Counted from the first letter of the stretch, positions 25,714 through 35,620 are shown. The stretch is 64,000 nt of DNA from Dechloromonas sp. H13 (GCF_009469615.1 NZ_SSXX01000005.1:124001-188000); one strand, 5' to 3'. Numbers and translations are program-made. The notes: generated from the letters alone by a model not told the origin.

Positions 25714-27210
25714 TCAGTGGTGATGCGGGTGTTCTGCCGCGTGGTGGGTTTCGGCGGCGGCGCGGTGGTGCAGCGCGGCGTGGATGTCCGCGGCCGGGGT
25801 GGCGTGGCCGACCCATTGCGGCAGCAGCGAACCGGCGACCATGCCGAGCATGCTGACGCCCAGCCCGATCAGCTGCGGCGGCACCAGGCTGGCCTCGCCG
25901 ACCAGCAGTTCGACCAGGATCCACGCGGCGAGGCCGCCGAAAATGGCGGCCAGGGCGCCCTGTGTCGTCGCCCTCTTCCAGAAGGCGCCGAAGAAGAGGG
26001 GCACGAAGGCGCCGGCCAGTGTCACCTTGTAGGCGTTCTCGACCATCTTGAAGATGCTGGCGTTGGAATAGAGCGCGAAGCCAAGGACGACGGCGGTGAA
26101 GCAGACAATGGTGATGCGCATGACGCGCAGGAACTGGTGGTCGCCCATGCCGGGAAAGAAGCCGCGCACGATGTTTTCCGAAAAGGCGACCGACGGCGCG
26201 AGCAGGGTCGCCGACGAGCAGCTCATGATCGCCGAGAGCACGGCGCCGAAGAAGATGGCCTGGGCGAAGACCGGTGTGTGCTGGAGGACCAGCGTCGGTA
26301 GGACCAGCTGCGAGTCGCTTTCGAGCAGGCCGGTGAACAGCTCGGGATCGATCAGCGTTGCCGAATAGGCGATGAACATCGGAACGAAGGTGAAGCAGAA
26401 GTAGATGGTGCCACCGAGGATCGAACCCCAGATCGCGATGGTCGCGGTCTTCGCCGAGGTGATGCGCTGGAAGACGTCCTGCTGCGGGATCGAGCCGAGC
26501 ATCATGGTCATCCAGGCACCGAGGAAGGTCAGCCATTGCCAGGGGTCGGGCGGCGGGAAGAAATCGAGCTTGCCGGCAGCCGAGGCGTGATTGACCACCA
26601 GTTCCACCCCGCCGGTGAGGCCGGAGACGATGTAGCCGATGTACAGCATGCCGCCCATGATGACGCCCATCTGGACGAAATCGAGGATGGCCACCGACAG
26701 CATGCCGCCGAAGGTGGTGTAGGTGAGGACGATGGTGGCGCCGAGGATCATGCCGGCGGTCTGGTTGACGAAGCCGTTGGTGACGACGTTGAAGACCAGC
26801 CCGAGCGCCTTGATCTGCGCCGACACCCAGCCGAGGTAGGAGGCGACGATGCACAACGTGGTCAGCACTTCCACGGTGCGGTTGTAGCGCAGGCGGAAAT
26901 AGTCGCCCAGGGTCAGGATGTTGAGCTTGTAGAGTTTTTTGGCGAAGAAGAAACCGGCGATGATCAGGCACAGCGACGAGCCGAAGGGATCGGCGACGAC
27001 GCCGCGCAGGCCGTCCTTGACAAAGGTGGCGGAGACGCCGAACACCGCCTCGGCGCCGAACCAGGTGGCGAACACGGTGGCGGTGACGACCGGCAGCGGC
27101 AGGTGGCGGCCGGCGACGGCGAAATCCTTGGCCGTATGCACGCGGGTGGCCACGTAGAGGCCGATGCCGATCGACAGCATCAGGTAGAGAACGACGAACC
27201 AGATCAGCAT
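25714..27210 (-). CDS. Na+/solute symporter (SSS family) with a His-rich tail
   Basis: This 498-aa inner-membrane transporter has about 13 spans and the SSS pattern: an N-terminal [35 protein letters not shown] and [11 protein letters not shown]. Ligands of the family include proline, pantothenate and organic acids; the substrate cannot be read here. The last 20 residues are rich in His ([18 protein letters not shown]), which suggests a metal-binding or metal-sensing cytosolic tail. It is alone or leads an operon with the VanZ-like gene. Confidence 0.85.
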   Translation of the reverse strand: MLIWFVVLYLMLSIGIGLYVATRVHTAKDFAVAGRHLPLPVVTATVFATWFGAEAVFGVSATFVKDGLRGVVADPFGSSLCLIIAGFFFAKKLYKLNILTLGDYFRLRYNRTVEVLTTLCIVASYLGWVSAQIKALGLVFNVVTNGFVNQTAGMILGATIVLTYTTFGGMLSVAILDFVQMGVIMGGMLYIGYIVSGLTGGVELVVNHASAAGKLDFFPPPDPWQWLTFLGAWMTMMLGSIPQQDVFQRITSAKTATIAIWGSILGGTIYFCFTFVPMFIAYSATLIDPELFTGLLESDSQLVLPTLVLQHTPVFAQAIFFGAVLSAIMSCSSATLLAPSVAFSENIVRGFFPGMGDHQFLRVMRITIVCFTAVVLGFALYSNASIFKMVENAYKVTLAGAFVPLFFGAFWKRATTQGALAAIFGGLAAWILVELLVGEASLVPPQLIGLGVSMLGMVAGSLLPQWVGHATPAADIHAALHHRAAAETHHAAEHPHHH

Positions 27211-27327
27211 CTTGCGCCGCCCGGAGGCAAGGGGTTGAAAACGCGGGAATTATAAGGCTGTTGCGCTGCAGCAGCGATGCCTGCCGGCGGCATCGTCCCG
27301 GCCTGGCGCGGGCGCCAGCGGCGGCCT

Positions 27328-27360
27328 GCTGCGGTCGACCGGCCAAAAGGGGCGAAATCC
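27328..27360 (+). repeat. 33-bp element upstream of recA
   Basis: GCTGCGGTCGAC followed by AAAA, GGGGC and GAAATCC, an excellent match. It is 15 bp upstream of the -35-like hexamer of the recA promoter. Confidence 0.8.
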
Positions 27361-27374
27361 GTGCCCGCCCGCGC

Positions 27375-27401
27375 TTGCCAAGCGACGGGAATCGCTATAC
27401 T
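27375..27401 (+). promoter_or_regulatory. Likely recA promoter
   Basis: TTGCCA (27375-27380) and TATACT (27396-27401) are separated by 15 bp, slightly short. The -10 hexamer overlaps the first half of the LexA box, so bound LexA would block it, as expected for recA. Confidence 0.55.
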
Positions 27402-27417
27402 GTGTTTATACACAGTA
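27398..27417. promoter_or_regulatory. LexA (SOS) box of recA
   Basis: TACTGTGTTTATACACAGTA is almost a perfect 20-bp palindrome with the CTGT-N8-ACAG core of proteobacterial LexA boxes. It is 120 bp before the recA start. It shows that this organism has a classical E. coli-type SOS operator. Confidence 0.92.
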
Positions 27418-27536
27418 ATTGGCGCTGCCCATTGCCGGTTTTACCCGGGTCGGGAATTCGCGCCGGCACCGCAGCAATTTCTATTCCATCCCCTGGCCCC
27501 TGTGCCATAATCCCGTCAAATTTCCGAGGTACCTCC

Positions 27537-28557
<1,021 letters not shown>

Positions 28558-28565
<8 letters not shown>

Positions 28566-29001
28566 TTCGTCCGCCGCGCTGCGGGTCGCCGCCCTGCGGC
28601 TGCTGACCCGCCGCGATCACAGCCGGGCCGAGCTGAAGGCCAGGTTGGCCGCGCAGGCGGAGTCGGCGGAGCTGCTCGATGCGGTGCTCGACGCCCTGCA
28701 GGCCGAGCGCCTGCTGTCCGACCACCGCTACGCCAGCCAGCGCGTCGCCGCGCGCGGCAGCCGTTACGGCAATGCCCGGCTCAGGCAGGAGCTGAAGCAG
28801 CAGGGCGTCGCCGACGACGACATCGCCGCGGCGCTGCCCGAGGCCGGCGACGAGACCGAGCGCTGCCGGGCGATCTGGGCGCGCAAGTTCGGTCAGGTGC
28901 CGCAATCCGCCGAAGAGCGGGCCAAACAGATGCGTTTCCTGCAATATCGCGGCTTCTCCGGCGAGGCGATTCGCCAGGTGATGCGCGGAGGCGATGAATG
29001 A
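28558..29001 (+). CDS. recX: Regulatory protein RecX
   Basis: This 147-aa protein of three-helix tandem repeats binds RecA filaments and limits their activity. Signatures are [18 protein letters not shown] at the front and [17 protein letters not shown] at the end. The start inside the recA stop region means strong coupling to recA translation. The end overlaps lptB as ATGA, a rare direct link of recX to an LPS export gene. Confidence 0.93.
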
Positions 29002-29735
29002 GCGATTCCCGGGTCTCGACCCTTTCCGCGCACAACCTGCGCAAGAAATACAAGGCGCGCACCGTCGTCGAGGATGTCTCGTTCGAGGTGAAGAGCGGCG
29101 AAGTTGTCGGCCTGCTCGGTCCCAACGGCGCCGGCAAGACGACCTGCTTCTACATGATCGTCGGCCTGGTGCCGGCCGACGGTGGTGAAGTCCATATCGA
29201 CGATGCCCGGCTGACCCATCTGCCGATGCACAACCGGGCGCGCCAGGGGCTGTCCTACCTGCCGCAGGAAGCCTCGGTCTTCCGCAAGCTGAACGTCGAG
29301 GAAAACATCCGCGCCGTGCTGGAGCTGCTGAATCTGCCGCCGGCGGAAGAAAACGACCGCCTCGAAGGCCTGCTTGCCGAGCTGCACGTCGACCATGTGC
29401 GCCACATCAACGCCGCAGCGCTTTCCGGCGGCGAGCGGCGGCGGGTGGAAATCGCCCGCGCGCTGGCCACCAATCCGCGCTTCATCCTGCTCGACGAGCC
29501 GTTCGCCGGGGTCGACCCGATCGCCGTGCTGGAAATCCAGAAGATCATCCGCTTCCTCAAGGAACGCGGCATCGGCGTCCTGATCACCGACCACAACGTG
29601 CGCGAGACGCTCGGCATCTGCGACCACGCCTACATCATCAACGCCGGCAACGTGCTGGCCGCTGGACGGCCGGCCGAAATCGTGGAGAATGAAAGCGTGC
29701 GCAAGGTCTATCTCGGCGAGCATTTCAAGCTGTGA
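28998..29735 (+). CDS. lptB: LPS export ABC transporter ATPase LptB
   Basis: This 245-aa ATPase drives LptFGC to extract LPS from the inner membrane. It has Walker [17 protein letters not shown], the Q-loop YLPQEASVF, the signature [16 protein letters not shown], Walker [14 protein letters not shown] and the DHNVRETL switch His. These are the diagnostic LptB residues. The usual partners lptC and lptA are not upstream here; recX is. rpoN follows by 25 bp, as in most proteobacteria. Confidence 0.97.
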   Translation: MSDSRVSTLSAHNLRKKYKARTVVEDVSFEVKSGEVVGLLGPNGAGKTTCFYMIVGLVPADGGEVHIDDARLTHLPMHNRARQGLSYLPQEASVFRKLNVEENIRAVLELLNLPPAEENDRLEGLLAELHVDHVRHINAAALSGGERRRVEIARALATNPRFILLDEPFAGVDPIAVLEIQKIIRFLKERGIGVLITDHNVRETLGICDHAYIINAGNVLAAGRPAEIVENESVRKVYLGEHFKL

Positions 29736-29760
29736 TGCCGAGGCCGCGTACCGACAAGCG

Positions 29761-31230
29761 ATGAAGCCCGCACTCCAGTTAAAACTCTCCCAGCACCTTG
29801 CGCTGACGCCCCAGCTGCAGCAGTCGATCAAGCTCCTGCAGCTGTCGACCGTCGAGATGCAGCAGGAAATCGAACGCTACCTGCTGGAAAACCCGATGCT
29901 GGAACGCGACGACGAAGGGCCGGCCGAATCCTTTGCCGCCGCCCAGCAGTTCGACGCCCCGCGCAGCGAGGCGGCCGAGCGCGGCGAGCAGGAGTCCCAG
30001 GACGACCGGGCGGCGCGCGACGAGCGCGAACAGGCCGTGCCGGAGACCCCGACCGGCGTCGATGACGACCGCTGGGCCTCCGATGCCGGCACCTTCACCG
30101 GCGCCGGCCGCGACGAGGACGACGACAGCGATGCCCAGGACATCCACGCCAGTACGCCGACCCTGCGCGACCACCTGACCTGGCAGCTGGGGATGACCCA
30201 GCTTTCCGAGCGCGACCGCAGCCTGGTGCGCTTCCTGATCGAGGCCCTGGACGACGACGGCTATCTGTCGACGCCCCTCGAAGAGCTCTGGGAAACCCTG
30301 CCGCCGGAGTACGAAATCGAACCCGAGGAGCTGGAGATCGCCCTGCGCCACATCCAGAGCTTCGACCCCACCGGAATCGGCGCGCGCAGTCCGCAGGAAT
30401 GCCTGGCGCTGCAGCTCCGCGCCCGGCCGGCCGACGAACAGTGTCCGCTGGCCCTGCAGATTGTCGAGAAGCATCTCGAACTGCTGGCCGCGCGCGATTT
30501 CGTCAAGATCAAGCGGCTGACCGGCTGCGACGACGAAGCCCTGAAGGAGGCGCATGCGCTGATCGTCAGCCTCGACCCGCGGCCCGGCGCCCGCTTTGCG
30601 CAGCTCGAGGCGCGCTACATAACGCCCGACGTCATCGTCAAGAAAATCAAGGGCAAATGGACGGCCTACACCAACCCCGACGCCTACCCGCGGCTGCGCA
30701 TCAACCGCCTGTACGCCGAAGTGCTGGCGCGCCAGCGCCGGGGCAACGGCAACCTGACCGGCCAGCTGCAGGAAGCACGCTGGCTGATCAAGAACGTCCA
30801 GCAGCGTTTCGAGACCATCCACCGCGTCACCCAGGCCATCGTCGACCGCCAGCGCCAGTTCTTCGAGCACGGCGAGGTGGCGATGCGGCCGCTGGTCCTG
30901 CGCGAGATCGCCGACATTCTCGGCCTCCACGAATCGACCGTGTCGCGCGTGACCAGCCAGAAATACATGGCGACGCCGCGCGGCATCTTCGAACTGAAAT
31001 ATTTTTTTGGCAGCCACGTGTCCACCGATACCGGTGGCGCCTGCTCTGCCACCGCCATCCGCGCCCTGATCAAGCAGCTGATCGGGGCCGAGGACGGCAA
31101 GAAGCCCTTGTCGGATAGCCAATTATCCGAAATACTAGGCCAGCAGGGAATCGTTGTCGCCCGACGCACGGTGGCAAAATACCGCGAGTCGCTCAACATC
31201 CCGCCGGTCAATTTACGCAAGACCCTGTAG
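29761..31230 (+). CDS. rpoN: RNA polymerase sigma-54 factor RpoN
   Basis: This 489-aa sigma-54 has the glutamine-rich region I (LKLSQHLALTPQLQQSIKLL), an acidic region II around 60-130, the core-binding domain, the HTH (LHESTVSRVTSQKY), and the RpoN box ARRTVAKYRESLNIP at the C-terminus. It directs transcription from -24/-12 promoters with AAA+ activators. The gene is followed by hpf, ptsN and hprK in the typical order. Confidence 0.98.
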   Translation: MKPALQLKLSQHLALTPQLQQSIKLLQLSTVEMQQEIERYLLENPMLERDDEGPAESFAAAQQFDAPRSEAAERGEQESQDDRAARDEREQAVPETPTGVDDDRWASDAGTFTGAGRDEDDDSDAQDIHASTPTLRDHLTWQLGMTQLSERDRSLVRFLIEALDDDGYLSTPLEELWETLPPEYEIEPEELEIALRHIQSFDPTGIGARSPQECLALQLRARPADEQCPLALQIVEKHLELLAARDFVKIKRLTGCDDEALKEAHALIVSLDPRPGARFAQLEARYITPDVIVKKIKGKWTAYTNPDAYPRLRINRLYAEVLARQRRGNGNLTGQLQEARWLIKNVQQRFETIHRVTQAIVDRQRQFFEHGEVAMRPLVLREIADILGLHESTVSRVTSQKYMATPRGIFELKYFFGSHVSTDTGGACSATAIRALIKQLIGAEDGKKPLSDSQLSEILGQQGIVVARRTVAKYRESLNIPPVNLRKTL

Positions 31231-31244
31231 AGAGAGGAGAAAAA

Positions 31245-31568
31245 ATGAATCTGCAGATCGCTGGTCACCATATCGAAGTTACGCCGGCATTGCGCGAATA
31301 CGTGGAAAACAAGCTGGATCCCGTGGTTCGCCATTTTGACAAGGTTACCGGTGTCAACGTCGTGCTGTCCGTTGAAAAGCTGAAGCAGAAGGCCGAAGTG
31401 ACCGTCCATGTGCCCGGCAAGGACATGCATGTCGAGGAATCGGGTGACGATCTCTACGCCGCCATCGATGCGATGTTCGACAAGCTGGATCGCCAGGTCC
31501 AGAAATACAAGCAGAAGTTGCAGGACCACCATCGCGGCGACAAGGTAGCCAACCACGTCGCCGGCTGA
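31245..31568 (+). CDS. hpf: Ribosome hibernation-promoting factor HPF (short form)
   Basis: This 107-aa protein of the YfiA/HPF family has MNLQIAGHHIEVTPALREYV and the DDLYAAIDAMFDKLDRQV motif. It binds the decoding centre of 30S subunits and promotes inactive 100S dimers in stationary phase. A very strong AGAGAGGAGA ribosome site lies 14 bp after rpoN. It is the short form, so dimer formation would also need RMF or similar in this family. Confidence 0.95.
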   Translation: MNLQIAGHHIEVTPALREYVENKLDPVVRHFDKVTGVNVVLSVEKLKQKAEVTVHVPGKDMHVEESGDDLYAAIDAMFDKLDRQVQKYKQKLQDHHRGDKVANHVAG

Positions 31569-31577
31569 TCGCCGAAC

Positions 31578-31611
31578 GGCCGCAGCCTTGATCGCTGCGG
31601 CCTTGTTTTTT
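31578..31611 (+). terminator. Intrinsic terminator/attenuator between hpf and ptsN
   Basis: GGCCGCAGC and GCTGCGGCC form a perfect 9-bp stem with a 7-nt loop, followed by TTGTTTTTT. It ends only 7 bp before the ptsN ATG. It should reduce read-through from rpoN-hpf into ptsN-hprK and covers the place where a ribosome site would be, so it may tune ptsN. Confidence 0.75.
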
Positions 31612-31618
31612 GTCCCCT

Positions 31619-32065
31619 ATGAACCCATTGACCAACATCCTGTCGGCCTCGCAGGTGCTTCTCGACCTCGACGCCAGCAGCAAGAAACGGGTCTTCGAGC
31701 AAGCCGGCATGCTCTTCGAGAGCCATCTCGGCCTTGCCCGCTCGGTTGTCTTCGACAGCCTGTTCGCCCGTGAAAAACTCGGCTCCACCGGCCTCGGCCA
31801 GGGCATCGCCATTCCCCACGGCCGCATCAAGGGTCTCAAGCACGCGGCCGGTGCCTTCCTGCGCCTGGCGACGCCGGTGCCCTTCGATTCGCCCGACGGG
31901 CGCCCGGTCAACCTGCTGTTCGTGCTGCTGGTCCCGGAGCAGGCGACTGAGGAGCACCTGCAGATCCTCTCCGAGCTGGCCCAGCGTTTCTCCGAGCGCC
32001 CCTTCCGCGAAGCCCTGCTGGCCGCGCCCGACTCCGCTGCCATCGTCGCCCTCTTCCGGTCCTGA
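31619..32065 (+). CDS. ptsN: PTS IIA-like nitrogen regulatory protein PtsN (EIIA-Ntr)
   Basis: This 148-aa PTS EIIA type-2 domain has the phospho-accepting His67 in GQGIAIPHGRI. It has no transport partner; it is the regulatory end of the nitrogen PTS and in other species controls K+ uptake and PHB storage. I start at ATG 31619; an in-frame TTG at 31610 exists. No ribosome site is visible, because the sequence is the tail of a terminator-like hairpin. Confidence 0.94.
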   Translation: MNPLTNILSASQVLLDLDASSKKRVFEQAGMLFESHLGLARSVVFDSLFAREKLGSTGLGQGIAIPHGRIKGLKHAAGAFLRLATPVPFDSPDGRPVNLLFVLLVPEQATEEHLQILSELAQRFSERPFREALLAAPDSAAIVALFRS

Positions 32066-32073
32066 ATTTCCCC

Positions 32074-33012
32074 GTGGCGCGCCACATCAGCCTGATCCAG
32101 CTTTACGAGGACAACCGCGAAAAGCTGATGCTCAACTGGGTGGTCGGGCAGCGCATCGACCGCCGGATCGAAATCAAGCTGTCCAGCAATTACGGGGCAG
32201 ATGTCGTCGGCCATATCAACGTGATCCACCCCGAGCGCCTGCAGGTCATGGGCCAGGCCGAATACGAATGGGTCATGCGCATCGGCGAGCGCCGCTTCGG
32301 ACAGCTCTTTCAGGAATTGCTGCAGGCCGAGCCGCCGGCGGTCATCATTGCCGACGGGCTGAAGCCGCCCGAGGTCATGCTCGCCGCCTGCGCGGCCAGC
32401 GACACGCCGGTCATCCTGTCGCCCAGGCCGTGCTCGGCGGTGATCGACCTGCTGCGCATCTACCTTTCCGCCCGCCTCGCCGATACCGTCAACCTGCATG
32501 GCGTGTTCATGGACGTGCTCGGCATGGGGGTGTTGATCACCGGCGATTCCGGCGTCGGCAAGTCCGAACTGGCGCTCGAGCTGATTTCCCGCGGTCACGG
32601 CCTGGTGGCCGACGACGTCGTCGAAATGGGCCGCATCGCGCCGGCGACGGTCGAGGGCCGCTGCCCCGGCATGCTGCGCGATTTTCTCGAGGTGCGCGGT
32701 CTCGGCCTGCTCAACATTCGCACCATCTTCGGCGAGACCGCCTCGCGTCGCAAGATGAAGCTCAAGCTGATCGTCCACCTGCAGAAGACCGCCAGCAGCG
32801 GCGATGCCCCGCGCCTGCCGCTCGACGCGCAGACCCAGGAAGTGCTCGGGGTGCCGGTGCGCAAGGTGGTGATTCCGGTGGCCGCCGGGCGCAACCTCGC
32901 GGTGCTGCTCGAGGCGGCGGTGCGCAATACCATCCTGCAGCTGCGTGGCATCGACAGCATGCAGGATTTCATGGATCGCCAGCAGCGCATGATGCTTGAC
33001 GATGACGCCTGA
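32074..33012 (+). CDS. hprK: HPr kinase/phosphorylase HprK
   Basis: This 312-aa bifunctional enzyme phosphorylates or dephosphorylates a serine in HPr. The N-terminal domain is followed by Walker A GDSGVGKS at 157-164, ADDVVEMG and the signature EVRGLGLLNIRTIFG. The start codon is GTG, eight bases after the ptsN stop. The HPr encoded at 61370-61639 has the needed Ser46, so the pair should be functional. No rapZ follows. Confidence 0.95.
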   Translation: MARHISLIQLYEDNREKLMLNWVVGQRIDRRIEIKLSSNYGADVVGHINVIHPERLQVMGQAEYEWVMRIGERRFGQLFQELLQAEPPAVIIADGLKPPEVMLAACAASDTPVILSPRPCSAVIDLLRIYLSARLADTVNLHGVFMDVLGMGVLITGDSGVGKSELALELISRGHGLVADDVVEMGRIAPATVEGRCPGMLRDFLEVRGLGLLNIRTIFGETASRRKMKLKLIVHLQKTASSGDAPRLPLDAQTQEVLGVPVRKVVIPVAAGRNLAVLLEAAVRNTILQLRGIDSMQDFMDRQQRMMLDDDA

Positions 33013-33063
33013 ATGCCAGATAGTGCGCTGGCCTTTGATCATTCACCACCGAGGGGACAAACC

Positions 33064-33420
33064 ATGAAGACCTTGATTGCCGTATTGCTTGCGGCTTTTG
33101 CCGCCACTTCCGTGTACGCCGCCGACGACTGCGAGGCGAAGGCCGCCGAGAAAAAGCTGGCCGGTGCCGCCAAGACCAGCTTCATGAAGAAATGCCTGGC
33201 GGACGCCCAGGGTTCCGGCAGTGCCTGCGAGGCCACGGCCGACCAGAAGAAGCTGGCCGGCGCGGCGCGCAGCAGTTTCATCAAGAAGTGCGAGGCTGAC
33301 GCCAAGGGCAGCCAGGCCGGTGCCGCCTGCGAGGCGGCGGCTGCCGAGAAGAAGCTGGCCGGCGCCGCCAAGAGCAGCTTCATCAAGAAGTGCGTGGCCG
33401 ACGCCCAGGCAGCCAACTGA
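33064..33420 (+). CDS. Secreted protein with three PsiF repeats
   Basis: This 118-aa protein has a signal peptide (MKTLIAVLLAAFAATSVYA) and three tandem copies of a PsiF-like unit, each starting at a Cys and reading CEA-x(3)-EKKLAGAAKTSFMKKC, about 30 residues apart. PsiF is a phosphate-starvation-induced periplasmic protein of unknown role in E. coli with usually two repeats. Each unit has a Cys pair that may form a disulfide. GAGGGGA precedes the ATG. A terminator follows, so it ends the transcript. Confidence 0.9.
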   Translation: MKTLIAVLLAAFAATSVYAADDCEAKAAEKKLAGAAKTSFMKKCLADAQGSGSACEATADQKKLAGAARSSFIKKCEADAKGSQAGAACEAAAAEKKLAGAAKSSFIKKCVADAQAAN

Positions 33421-33451
33421 ATTTCGGCGATTTCCGGTCGTCGACCGCAAC
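33419..33451 (-). repeat. 33-bp element after the PsiF-repeat gene
   Basis: On the minus strand: GTTGCGGTCGAC, then GGAAA, CGCC and GAAATTC; it reaches the stop codon of the PsiF gene. It abuts the terminator at 33449, sharing its first 3 bp. Confidence 0.8.
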
Positions 33452-33475
33452 GGCCGCCCGAGGGCGGCCGTTTTT
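33449..33475 (+). terminator. Rho-independent terminator after hprK-psiF
   Basis: AACGGCCGCC and GGCGGCCGTT form a 10-bp perfect stem with a CGAG loop, followed by T(5). It is 28 bp after the PsiF-repeat gene stop. Because it is symmetric and the next gene converges, it might serve only the plus strand. Confidence 0.88.
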
Positions 33476-33498
33476 CATGGTGCCGGCTTGTCTGTCGA

Positions 33499-34503
33499 TC
33501 AGAGATGTTCGAAGTCGGCGAAATCGGCTTTCGGGTCGCTCGCCGAGGCGCCGAACGATATCCGGCCGTTGCCCTTGAGTTCGATTTCGCGCCGCCGCAG
33601 CAGGACTTCGCCCTGGCTGCCGATGGTCAGGAAGCTGCCGTTGGTGCTGCTGTCGACGTAGTAGTAGCTGTTGTTGCGCCGTTCGATCCGCCCGTGCTGG
33701 CGCGAGGCCTTGCGGTCGACGATGACCAGCTTGTTCGACGGGTCGCGGCCGAGGGTCAGGAGGGGCGATTTCTCGTCGAGCAGAAAGGCGTTGCCGCGGT
33801 AGCGAATGCACAGGCGGTCGACATCCGCCAGGAACTGGCTGGGCGTCGGATCGACGGCGATGTTGTCGTGCTTGCGCTGATTTTCTTCATTGGCCAGCCA
33901 GTCGATTTCGGCGAGATCGAAGGTGGTTTCGCCCTCCTTCAGGCTGCCGAGGTCGGGCATCGGACGGCTGAGGATGGGTGTCCGCTTGGGCAATTCGGCG
34001 ATCAGCAGGGAGCTGGCGAGAATCTGGTCGATGCGCGCCTTGCCGGCGATGCGGCCGGTGCTTTCGATGGCGGAACCTTTGATCGTGTCCTTGCCGACGG
34101 CGATGGAGCCGACATGGAGGCCGATGCGGATGGTCAGCTTGAGGCCGGACACCGGGGGCAGCTTGGACACCCGCGACTGCATGTCGATCGCGGCATGGCA
34201 GGCCTGCTCCGCCGACTCGAAGGTGGCCAGCAGACCGTCGCCCGAAACCTCGACCGCCTGTCCGCCATAGCCGGCGATGGCGCGTTCCATGCGCTTGAGG
34301 CAACGCTCGACGGCATAGGATGCTTCGGTATCTCCCAGGCGTTCGAACAGTCGGGCGCTGTCCGATACGTCGGCGAACATCACGATCAATCTGCGTTGCG
34401 TATCAGTCATCACGTCAAGGTCCGGTAGAAGCTGCGAATTATCGCACTCTCCGGGCGACTGGACCAGCTTCAATGCACCTTTGCGGCTTGCGTGGCCAAG
34501 CAT
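33499..34503 (-). CDS. Class III nucleotidyl cyclase domain fused to an FHA domain
   Basis: This 334-aa cytosolic protein has a class III cyclase homology domain at about 40-200, with the first metal Asp in IVMFADVSDSARLF and the second in VSGDGLLATFES. From about 230 on it has an FHA domain (LTLGRDPSNKLVIV, DRKASRQHGRI, STNGSFL) that should bind phosphothreonine. I start at the ATG 34501-34503 with GGAGA upstream; 34539 and 34410 are other options. It may make cAMP or be a degenerate regulator; the product cannot be told. It has no membrane span. Confidence 0.86.
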   Translation of the reverse strand: MLGHASRKGALKLVQSPGECDNSQLLPDLDVMTDTQRRLIVMFADVSDSARLFERLGDTEASYAVERCLKRMERAIAGYGGQAVEVSGDGLLATFESAEQACHAAIDMQSRVSKLPPVSGLKLTIRIGLHVGSIAVGKDTIKGSAIESTGRIAGKARIDQILASSLLIAELPKRTPILSRPMPDLGSLKEGETTFDLAEIDWLANEENQRKHDNIAVDPTPSQFLADVDRLCIRYRGNAFLLDEKSPLLTLGRDPSNKLVIVDRKASRQHGRIERRNNSYYYVDSSTNGSFLTIGSQGEVLLRRREIELKGNGRISFGASASDPKADFADFEHL

Positions 34504-34580
34504 GGCATTCTCCGGGATGGGGTTGGGTCGATCATGCATTCAGTATAGGGAACGGCCGACTTCACAAGACGTGAGGTTTT

Positions 34581-35498
34581 TCACATGCCCATGAATTCCC
34601 GGGAAAAATTTCCACCAGTGGGTGTCGTTTCCGGGCCTGGCGCAACAGCGATCGGCACGCCGCCGCGCAACGGCATCTCGGGTTCGTCGAAGGCGATGTC
34701 GCCCTCGTCCACCGGCGTCTCCAGCGTCAGACCGGGAAAATCGAACAGCATGTTGTCGGCCAGGTGCGAAGGCACGACATTCTGCATGGCGGTGAATACC
34801 GCTTCGGTGCGCCCCGGGTACCTGCGATCCCAGTCCTCCATCATTGCCCGGATCTTCTGGCGCTGCAGGTTTTCCTGCGACCCGCACAGATTGCAGGGAA
34901 TGATCGGGAATTCCATGCCGCGCGCGAAGCGGGCGATGTCCTTTTCCGGGCAATAGGCGAGCGGCCGGATGACGACGTGTGCCTTGTCGTCGGTGACCAG
35001 CTTGGGCGGCATGGCCTTCAGCTTGCCGCCGAACAGCATGTTGAGGAACAGCGTATGGACCATGTCGTCGCGATGGTGGCCGAGGGCGATCTTGTTGGCG
35101 CCCAGTTCCTTGGCCGTCCGGTAAATGATGCCGCGGCGCAGGCGCGAGCAAAGCGAACAGGTGGTCTTGCCTTCGGGGATCTTGTCCTTGACGATCGAAT
35201 AGGTGTCGGCCTCGACGATGCGGTAGTCCACCCCCAGCGAATCGAAATAGCGCGGCAGGACGTCGGCCGGAAAACCGGGCTGCTTCTGGTCGAGATTCAT
35301 CGCGATCAGGCGGAAGCTGATCGGCGCCCGCTGCTGCAGGGCGAGCAGGATGTTGAGCAGCGTGTAGGAATCCTTGCCGCCGGAAACGCAGACCAGGACG
35401 GTGTCGCCGTCCTCGATCATTTTGTAGTCGCCGATCGCCTTGCCGACGCGGCCTTCGAGGAATTTCCGGAGCTTTTGCAGGGTGTTCGAGGTTTCCAT
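34581..35498 (-). CDS. ttcA: tRNA 2-thiocytidine biosynthesis protein TtcA
   Basis: This 305-aa enzyme adds sulfur to C32 of tRNA. It has the PP-loop [11 protein letters not shown] at about 39-49, and the two CxxC pairs that hold the [4Fe-4S] cluster: [10 protein letters not shown] and [14 protein letters not shown]. Length is usual. The 81-bp gap between its end and the start region of the cyclase-FHA gene shows a short A+T-rich stretch and no further gene. Confidence 0.96.
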   Translation of the reverse strand: METSNTLQKLRKFLEGRVGKAIGDYKMIEDGDTVLVCVSGGKDSYTLLNILLALQQRAPISFRLIAMNLDQKQPGFPADVLPRYFDSLGVDYRIVEADTYSIVKDKIPEGKTTCSLCSRLRRGIIYRTAKELGANKIALGHHRDDMVHTLFLNMLFGGKLKAMPPKLVTDDKAHVVIRPLAYCPEKDIARFARGMEFPIIPCNLCGSQENLQRQKIRAMMEDWDRRYPGRTEAVFTAMQNVVPSHLADNMLFDFPGLTLETPVDEGDIAFDEPEMPLRGGVPIAVAPGPETTPTGGNFSREFMGM

Positions 35499-35516
35499 GG
35501 CGATTTTCGTTGCCTT

Positions 35517-35549
35517 CCGCGGTCGACCGCGGAAAAGGGCGAAGTTTAC
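35517..35549 (+). repeat. 33-bp element with a 16-bp palindromic core, between ttcA and midA
   Basis: Here the core is CCGCGGTCGACCGCGG, a perfect 16-bp palindrome (35517-35532), followed by AAAA, GGGC and GAAG. It is in the 122-bp gap between two divergent genes. It is the only copy seen with both half-sites complete. Confidence 0.7.
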
Positions 35550-35620
35550 CGCGAGACGGCGATAATTTTCCGGCGCAATGCCACGGCGACCGCTAAAATC
35601 GTCTTCTTTCCGGAAATACC

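Larger units (their letters stand above)
27211..27536. promoter_or_regulatory. Intergenic region upstream of recA
   Basis: This 326-bp gap holds no gene. From left to right it contains a 7-bp perfect stem (CTGGCGC GG GCGCCAG, 27303-27318), a full copy of the 33-bp element (27328-27360), a promoter-like pair (27375-27401), the LexA box (27398-27417), and a leader of about 120 nt to the recA ATG with a weak GAGG ribosome site. Confidence 0.7.
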
